Below are positions 58,636 to 64,000 of a stretch of DNA of 64,000 nt, piece by piece (position 1 is the first letter of the stretch; every line of letters starts with the position of its first letter). The notes beneath the pieces were generated by a model. It had not been told where the DNA came from. It made no database searches and was given only the letters and a program-made list of their open reading frames with translations. The DNA comes from Pseudomonadota bacterium (GTDB lineage: Bacteria; Pseudomonadota; Gammaproteobacteria; Burkholderiales; Rhodocyclaceae), in assembly GCA_018241725.1 (NCBI GenBank), contig JAFEDI010000077.1, positions 1-64,000 of the forward strand, read 5' to 3'. The position numbers were made by a program, and so were the translations under genes.

Positions 58636-59119
58636 CCACGCGGGCCAGCAGCGCCACCGCCTGGGCGGCGATACCTTCGCCGCGACCGGTGAAGCCGAGC
58701 TTCTCGGTGGTCTTGCCCTTGACGTTGATGACAGCCGGCTCCACGCCCAGGTCTGCTGCGATGTTGGCGATCATCGCCGGCACGTGGGGCAGGATCTTCG
58801 GCGCGCGGGCGACCACCGTCGCATCCACGTTGATGGTCTGCCAGCCGGCCGCCCGCGCGGCGGCGGCGGCCTCACGCAGCAGCACGCGGGAGTCCGCCCC
58901 TTCGAAGCGCGGGTCGGTGTCGGGAAAATGCCGGCCGATGTCACCCAGGCCAGCCGCGCCAAGGATGGCGTCGGTGATCGTATGCAGCAGCACGTCGGCG
59001 TCGGAATGGCCGAGCAGGCCGCGGGCAAAGGGAATCGTCACGCCGCCGATGATCAGCGGGCGGCCGGGAACCAGGGCATGGACGTCAAAGCCCTGCCCGA
59101 TGCGGAACGGAACATTCAT
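58628..59119 (-). CDS. ispF: 2-C-methyl-D-erythritol 2,4-cyclodiphosphate synthase
   Basis: ATG 59119 ([20 protein letters not shown]). The 163-residue product has FDVHAL (metal Asp/His), [31 protein letters not shown] and a [20 protein letters not shown] end. It catalyses the fifth step of the MEP isoprenoid route on the IspE product. It follows ispD by two bases. Confidence 0.96.
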   Translation of the reverse strand: MNVPFRIGQGFDVHALVPGRPLIIGGVTIPFARGLLGHSDADVLLHTITDAILGAAGLGDIGRHFPDTDPRFEGADSRVLLREAAAAARAAGWQTINVDATVVARAPKILPHVPAMIANIAADLGVEPAVINVKGKTTEKLGFTGRGEGIAAQAVALLARVDG

Positions 59120-59121
59120 TT

Positions 59122-59823
59122 CTATGACTCCCGGTGTTGCAGGATCCACTCGGCCAGATGCAGGTCGAGCGGAAAGGTCACTTTCAGGTTGGTTGGATCG
59201 CCGCGCACCAGGCGCGGCTTGAGTCCCATCGCCTCGATGGCGCTGGCTTCGTCGGTGACGTGGCGGGCATTCTCCAGTGCGCGCTTGAGCATCACGTAGC
59301 GGAACATCTGTGGCGTCTGGGCCTGCCACAGCCCATCCCGCGGCACGGTGGCGGCGATGCGGTGCAAGCTGTCCTCACGCTTCAGCGTGTCGGCCACCGG
59401 CACCGCCAGGATGCCGCCCACCTCGTCATGGATCAGCTCGCGCACCAGATTCTCGATATGCCAGGGTGCCAGGCACGGCCGCGCCGCGTCATGGACGAGA
59501 ACCCAGTCGGATTCGGACGTATCATCGGCAATAGCGCGCAAGCCGTTGAGCACGCTGTCCGCGCGAGAGGCCCCACCACAGAACAGGGGCACCAGGCGGT
59601 CGCCGAAGGGACTCCAGTCATGACGGTCCCATTCCTGATCACCCACCGAAAGGACTACATAGACCCGATCGATCACCGGCGATGCACACAGCACCGCCAG
59701 GGTGTGTCGGATCAGAGGCTCGCCGAGCAGGGAAAGATATTGTTTGGGCTGTTCGCCGCCCATCCGGCTGCCGCTTCCGGCCGCCGGCACCATCGCATAA
59801 CAACGGGTCGTAGGATTTCGCAT
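59122..59823 (-). CDS. ispD: 2-C-methyl-D-erythritol 4-phosphate cytidylyltransferase
   Basis: The 233-residue product has the nucleotide-binding loop [31 protein letters not shown] and [20 protein letters not shown], as in IspD. It makes CDP-ME from MEP and CTP. It is the first gene of the ispD-ispF-thpR operon, and is divergent from the MgtC/DUF4010 gene. Confidence 0.96.
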   Translation of the reverse strand: MRNPTTRCYAMVPAAGSGSRMGGEQPKQYLSLLGEPLIRHTLAVLCASPVIDRVYVVLSVGDQEWDRHDWSPFGDRLVPLFCGGASRADSVLNGLRAIADDTSESDWVLVHDAARPCLAPWHIENLVRELIHDEVGGILAVPVADTLKREDSLHRIAATVPRDGLWQAQTPQMFRYVMLKRALENARHVTDEASAIEAMGLKPRLVRGDPTNLKVTFPLDLHLAEWILQHRES

Positions 59824-59895
59824 CGCGCGATTCTACTCAATGTCGCCCACGATCCTGCCGCTGATATAAGCCGTACGCCTTTTCGGAGAACCACC

Positions 59896-61164
59896 ATGCT
59901 GTTCTCACAAGCCTTCGACCCCCGTGAACTGGAAGCCCTGGCCCTCGCCACCGCGATCGGCCTGCTGATGGGCCTGGAACGGGAACGCCGCCCGTCGGCC
60001 CTTGCCGGCGTACGCACCTTCGGCCTCACCGGGCTGCTCGGCGCACTGGCCGGGCTCCTCACCGAACAGCTATCCGAGCCTGCACTTCTGGTCGGCGGCT
60101 TCGTACTGGTCGCCGCCACGATCATCGCCGCCAACTACCGCCAGCCCGAACCCAACGACCCCGGCACCACCTCCGTCGTGGCCCTGCTGGTCTGCTACTG
60201 CCTGGGCGCACTGGTCTGGCTGGGGCACGGGCGATTGGCGGTCATGGCGGCGGTCGGCTCGACGATGCTGCTCTATTTCAAGTCCGAACTGCGCGGCGTC
60301 GCCGCCCGCCTGACCAGCCAGGACTGGCGCTCGATCCTGCAGTTCTCAGTGCTGTCGCTGATCGTGCTACCGATCCTGCCGGACCGGGGCTTCGGCCCCT
60401 ACGAGGCGATCAACCCCCATCAGGTATGGCTGATGATCGTGCTGATCTCAGGCGTCAGCCTCACCGGCTACGCCGCACTGCGCCTGGTGGGCGCCCGTTA
60501 CGGTGCACCGCTGCTCGGTCTGCTCGGCGGTCTCGTCTCCAGCACCGCCACGACAATGGTCTTCTCCCGCCATGCACGCGAGAACCCGGCCATGGCGCCG
60601 ACGGCCAAGCTGGTCATCCTGCTCGCCAACCTGATCATGGTCGTGCGGGTTCTGGCGATCGCCGGGGCGCTGTCGCCGGACATCACCCCGCTGCTGCTGA
60701 CCGGTTGCGTGCTGGCGGTGCTCGTCGGCAGCGTTGTCATCGCCTTCGACTGGCACAAGCTGGTCAGCAAGGACAGCCTGCCGGTGCCGGAAACCCGCAA
60801 CCCGACCGAACTGCGTGCAGCCATGGGCTTCGGCCTGCTGTACGCGATCGTGCTGCTATGCGCCGCCTGGCTGTCGGACATTGCCGGCCAGGGCGGCCTC
60901 TACCTGCTGGCCTTCGCCTCGGGCCTGACCGATGTGGACGCCATCACCCTGTCGACCCTACGTCTCCTCAATCTGGGCAAACTCGAATTGATGCCATCTG
61001 CGATCGCCATCCTACTGGCGATGCTCGCCAACCTGGCCTTCAAGTCGGGGCTGGCCTTTGCTCTTGGCGGTCAGGCCCTCGGCCGGCGCGTCGTCGGTGG
61101 CATGCTGGTCGTCGGCGCCGGGCTGGGCGCCGGGATCGGTTGGTTGCTCCACACCTCCCTATAA
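59896..61164 (+). CDS. MgtC/DUF4010 family membrane protein
   Basis: ATG 59896 (MLFSQAFDPRELEALALATA). The 422-residue protein has an MgtC/SapB-like N-terminal part (GLLMGLERERRPSALAGVRT) and a DUF4010 C-terminal part (LVSSTATTMVFSRHARENPA; GQGGLYLLAFASGLTDVDAI), together about eleven membrane helices. Function is unknown; the family is widespread and may relate to Mg homeostasis. The next gene starts 36 bases later. Confidence 0.9.
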   Translation: MLFSQAFDPRELEALALATAIGLLMGLERERRPSALAGVRTFGLTGLLGALAGLLTEQLSEPALLVGGFVLVAATIIAANYRQPEPNDPGTTSVVALLVCYCLGALVWLGHGRLAVMAAVGSTMLLYFKSELRGVAARLTSQDWRSILQFSVLSLIVLPILPDRGFGPYEAINPHQVWLMIVLISGVSLTGYAALRLVGARYGAPLLGLLGGLVSSTATTMVFSRHARENPAMAPTAKLVILLANLIMVVRVLAIAGALSPDITPLLLTGCVLAVLVGSVVIAFDWHKLVSKDSLPVPETRNPTELRAAMGFGLLYAIVLLCAAWLSDIAGQGGLYLLAFASGLTDVDAITLSTLRLLNLGKLELMPSAIAILLAMLANLAFKSGLAFALGGQALGRRVVGGMLVVGAGLGAGIGWLLHTSL

Positions 61165-61199
61165 TGGAATCGGACAAGCCTGTCGCATTGAAGGAAATC

Positions 61200-62018
61200 A
61201 TGGCTCACGCATCCCAACGTCTGCCGGCGGTCGCCGGCATGTTCTACCCAGCGGATCCCCACAGCCTGCATGCGCAGGTCGCGGGTTTCCTGTCGTCGGC
61301 GATCCCCGCCGAAGTCGTCGAAGCCCCGAAGGCGCTGGTCGTCCCCCACGCCGGCTACATCTATTCCGGCGCGGTGGCGGCGAGTGCTTACAGCGAACTC
61401 ACCCAGCGCCGCGACGTGATCCGCCGCGTGCTGATCCTCTGCCCGACGCACCGCGTGGCGGTACGCGGCATGGCCATCCCGGCGGCCCAGACCTTCCTCA
61501 CGCCGCTGGGTGCCGTGTCGGTGGACCGGGAAGCCTGGCTGCAGGCCCGGGAGCTGCCCGGCGTGGTTGTGGATGACCGCCCCCACGCGGACGAGCACGC
61601 GATTGAAGTCCAGCTGCCCTTCCTGCAGAGCACCCTGGATCATTTCGAGATCCTGCCCATCGCCGTCGGCGACATCGAACCGCAGCGGGTGGCGAGCCTG
61701 CTGGAAACCCTCTGGGGCGGCCCGGAAACCCTGATCGTCATCAGCTCCGACCTGTCCCACTACCACCCCTACCGCCAGGCCCAGCTGCGCGACAAGGCCA
61801 CCATCGCCCAGATCCGCCAGCTCGACGCCCGCCTGGAAAGTGAACAGGCCTGTGGCGCCGACGCCATCAACGGCCTGCTCCTCGCCGCCTTCCGCCACCA
61901 CCTGACGCCCCACGTGCTCGACCTGCGCAACTCGGGCGACACCGCCGGCGACCGTGACCACGTGGTCGGCTACGCATCGATCGCCTTCTCCGAGGACCGC
62001 CAGCATGCCCACCACTGA
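61200..62018 (+). CDS. amrB: AmmeMemoRadiSam system protein B (Memo-like)
   Basis: ATG 61200 follows AAGGA; an earlier in-frame ATG at 61164 is less likely. The 272-residue Memo-type product has PAVAGMFYPADPHSL, LVVPHAGYIYSGAVAASAYS, DEHAIEVQLPFLQ and ISSDLSHYHPYRQA, where the metal-binding histidines are expected. The related eukaryotic Memo binds metal. The bacterial role is unknown. The amrA gene overlaps its end by 14 bases. Confidence 0.93.
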   Translation: MAHASQRLPAVAGMFYPADPHSLHAQVAGFLSSAIPAEVVEAPKALVVPHAGYIYSGAVAASAYSELTQRRDVIRRVLILCPTHRVAVRGMAIPAAQTFLTPLGAVSVDREAWLQARELPGVVVDDRPHADEHAIEVQLPFLQSTLDHFEILPIAVGDIEPQRVASLLETLWGGPETLIVISSDLSHYHPYRQAQLRDKATIAQIRQLDARLESEQACGADAINGLLLAAFRHHLTPHVLDLRNSGDTAGDRDHVVGYASIAFSEDRQHAHH

Positions 62019-62568
62019 CACCCTCGGCCCGGTGCTGCTGGCCCAGGCTCGCAAGGCGATTGCCGACGCCCTCGGGCAGTCCGCCCCGCCGCCGCCCGAG
62101 CACCCGCAACTGAAGGAACGGGGCGCCAGCTTCGTCACTCTGACGATTGATGGAGAGTTGCGCGGCTGTATCGGCAGCCTCAACGCCCACCGTGCCCTTG
62201 GCGAGGACGTACGTGTGAATGCAGTGGCCGCCGCGCTGCGTGATCCACGCTTTCCACCGCTGTCAGCAGCGGAATTCGAGCGGGTCAGCATCGAGGTTTC
62301 CCTTCTCAGCGAACCGGACTTCATGGAGTTCCGTAACGAAGCGGACGCCCTTGCACAGTTGGTACCTGGCCGCGACGGCGTGATCTTTTTCAACGGCTGC
62401 CAGAAAGCCACTTTCCTGCCCCAGGTGTGGGATCAACTGCCCGATCCCCGTGACTTCATGGCGGCGCTCAAGCGCAAAGCCCGCCTGCCAGCCGACTTCT
62501 GGGGCCCCAACGTGATGCTGGCCCGCTACGAGGTCCGCAAATGGCACGAGGGCAGCGAAACGGAGTAG
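62005..62568 (+). CDS. amrA: AmmeMemoRadiSam system protein A (AMMECR1 domain)
   Basis: ATG 62005. The 187-residue product has the AMMECR1 core: FVTLTIDGELRGCIGSLNAH, the family's near-invariant LRGCIGS, plus VAAALRDPRFPPLSAAEFER and FWGPNVMLARYEVRKW. Human AMMECR1 is of unclear function. It is followed by the radical-SAM gene with a three-base gap. Confidence 0.94.
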   Translation: MPTTDTLGPVLLAQARKAIADALGQSAPPPPEHPQLKERGASFVTLTIDGELRGCIGSLNAHRALGEDVRVNAVAAALRDPRFPPLSAAEFERVSIEVSLLSEPDFMEFRNEADALAQLVPGRDGVIFFNGCQKATFLPQVWDQLPDPRDFMAALKRKARLPADFWGPNVMLARYEVRKWHEGSETE

Positions 62569-62571
62569 ATC

Positions 62572-63645
62572 ATGTCCGACCATCCGGCCCGTTACTGGCA
62601 CCCCATCGACGGTGGCCGCATCCAGTGCGATCTGTGCCCCCGGGACTGCCGCCTGCACGAAGGCCAGCGCGGCGCCTGCTTCGTGCGCCAGATGGTGGAC
62701 GGCAAGATGGTGCTGACCACCTACGGACGTAGTTCCGGCTTCTGCATCGACCCCATCGAGAAGAAGCCGCTGAACCATTTCTACCCGGGCTCCAGCGTGT
62801 TCTCCTTCGGCACCGCCGGCTGCAACCTGGCCTGCAAGTTCTGCCAGAACTGGGATATATCCAAGAGCCGCGACATGGACCGGCTGATGGACGCCGCGTC
62901 GCCGGACGACATCGCCCTTGCCGCGGCCAGCCGCGGCTGCCGCAGTGTGGCCTTCACCTACAACGATCCTGTGATCTTCGCCGAATACGCGATGGACACC
63001 GCCGAGGCCTGCCACACCCGCGGCCTGGCCACCGTCGCCGTGACGGCCGGCTACATCAGCCCAGATGCCCGCCGCGACTTCTACGCGGTAATGGACGCGG
63101 CCAACGTGGACCTGAAGGGCTTCACCGAAGACTTCTATGTGCATCAGACCGGCGCCCATCTTGCACCCGTGCTCGACACCCTGCTCTACCTGCACCACGA
63201 GACACAGGTTTGGGTGGAGATCACGACACTGCTGATCCCCGGTCTCAACGACAGCGACGAGGAAATCACCGCCCTGTCGAAATGGGTCGCCGCAGAACTC
63301 GGCCCGGACGTACCCCTGCACTTCACCGCCTTCCACCCGGACTACAAGCTGGACCAGCTTCCACCGACGCCTCCGACCACCCTCCGCCGCGCCCGGCAGA
63401 TCGCCCGGAACGCCGGCCTGCACTACGTCTACACCGGCAACGTGCACGATCCGGAAGGCGGAACCACCTACTGTCCGGGCTGCGGGCAGGCCGTCATCGA
63501 GCGGGACTGGTACGCGATCCTGGCCTACCGGCTCGACGCGCAGGGCGCCTGCACGGCCTGCGGACACCGACTGGCCGGCCGTTTTGGCGAATTCCACGGC
63601 GCTTTCGGCCCGCGCCGTGTCCCAGTGCACATTCACGCTCAATAG
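62572..63645 (+). CDS. amrS: AmmeMemoRadiSam system radical SAM enzyme
   Basis: The 357-residue product has an N-terminal Cys motif (CDLCPRDCRLHEGQRGACF) and the radical-SAM cluster GTAGCNLACKFCQNWDISKS (CxxxCxxC), then TYNDPVIFAEYAMDTAEACH and TTYCPGCGQAVIERDWY at the C-terminus. It is related to pyruvate formate-lyase activators. Its partner and product are not known; the three adjoining genes form the named triad. Confidence 0.95.
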   Translation: MSDHPARYWHPIDGGRIQCDLCPRDCRLHEGQRGACFVRQMVDGKMVLTTYGRSSGFCIDPIEKKPLNHFYPGSSVFSFGTAGCNLACKFCQNWDISKSRDMDRLMDAASPDDIALAAASRGCRSVAFTYNDPVIFAEYAMDTAEACHTRGLATVAVTAGYISPDARRDFYAVMDAANVDLKGFTEDFYVHQTGAHLAPVLDTLLYLHHETQVWVEITTLLIPGLNDSDEEITALSKWVAAELGPDVPLHFTAFHPDYKLDQLPPTPPTTLRRARQIARNAGLHYVYTGNVHDPEGGTTYCPGCGQAVIERDWYAILAYRLDAQGACTACGHRLAGRFGEFHGAFGPRRVPVHIHAQ

Positions 63646-63718
63646 GGCATGCCGCGCCCTTGCCGGGCGCCCGGCAGCGTGCCATCGTTGAGCGAAAAAC
63701 CCGCGCTGCGCCGCCATG

Positions 63719-64000
63719 ATGAAACTGCGTCAAACCCCGCTGAGCATCGCTGCCGGTCCTATCTGGCTCGAAGCCCTGCTCGCCCATTCCCCGGATGCCG
63801 AGGGGCTGGTCCTCATCGCCCAGAACTCGGTCGGCAATCACCGCGAGTCCCGTGAAGCCCATTTCGCCAAACGCCTGCAGGAGGCCGGCTTTGCCACGTT
63901 GATCTTCGACCTGCTGACCCACTACGAGGAAACCCGCGACCCGGACACCCGCTACAACGCACCGCTCCTCGGCCAGCGCATCAACCTGATCTTCGAGTGG
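63719..64000 (+). CDS. Dienelactone-hydrolase-like alpha/beta hydrolase, partial
   Basis: The frame from ATG 63719 (an in-frame ATG at 63716 also exists) stays open to the window edge, 94 codons. It begins MKLRQTPLSIAAGPIWLEAL and continues LVLIAQNSVGNHRESREAHF, FATLIFDLLTHYEETRDPDT. The beta-strand and helix order looks like the start of an alpha/beta hydrolase of the dienelactone-hydrolase type; the nucleophile is outside the window. Confidence 0.7.
   Translation, partial: MKLRQTPLSIAAGPIWLEALLAHSPDAEGLVLIAQNSVGNHRESREAHFAKRLQEAGFATLIFDLLTHYEETRDPDTRYNAPLLGQRINLIFEW

Overview
The window is GC-rich DNA of a betaproteobacterium. It joins the larger part of a transposable (Mu-like) prophage (1 to about 34283, left end outside the window) to ordinary chromosome (34284-64000). 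The host gene set (queD, short DEAD-box helicase with DbpA-type domain, DUF47-Pit pair, DUF1615 lipoprotein, monofunctional relA, mtfA, AmmeMemoRadiSam trio, ispDF) suggests Rhodocyclales, by inference only.

Prophage layout. From 24.0 kb leftward on the minus strand run the early genes: a BcepMu gp16-type regulator, DNA-binding proteins, transposase A, ATPase B, DUF3164, DUF2786, RdgC, a GemA gene broken by an amber codon, and a Mor-type activator with a strong terminator. Further left, still minus, are a beta-helix spike-like protein, then protease/scaffold, capsid, head-tail joining genes, tail tube, tape measure and tail-tip genes that run off the left edge. From 24.1 kb rightward on the plus strand are the repressor, a lysis cassette (amidase, holin-like protein, Rz/Rz1), the gp25/26/27-type genes, terminase, portal, a MuF protein with a C-terminal zinc-peptidase motif, and gpG. 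The head module is therefore split into two blocks transcribed outward from the central early region. No tail sheath is seen, so the tail looks siphovirus-like although the regulators are BcepMu-like.

Two low-GC plus-strand cargo genes (10434-11766) sit between the capsid block and the spike gene, each preceded by a similar leader sequence. Three copies of an undescribed 31-32 base element (TTGARC, then TCA.TTA, then CTCGCGC at near fixed spacing) lie upstream of, and oriented toward, the protease/capsid operon, the spike gene and the lysis/terminase operon. I propose it as the phage late promoter that keeps the two halves of the split late region under common control.

The right phage end (about 34283) lies inside a host gene resembling a radical-SAM protein, leaving only its first 43-44 codons beside queD. 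The chromosome that follows holds: FAH-family hydrolase, DJ-1/PfpI protein, RHH protein, GST, DEAD-box helicase, DUF47-Pit phosphate transport, DUF1615 lipoprotein, acetyl-CoA hydrolase/transferase, rlmJ, MazG-like protein, gamma carbonic anhydrase, EEP hydrolase, HDOD protein, OprB-type porin, M14 carboxypeptidase, DUF445 protein, yaaA, CDF transporter, relA, mtfA, host-attachment protein, thpR, ispF-ispD, MgtC/DUF4010 protein, amrB-amrA-amrS and a partial hydrolase. No tRNA, rRNA, CRISPR or IS element was recognised.
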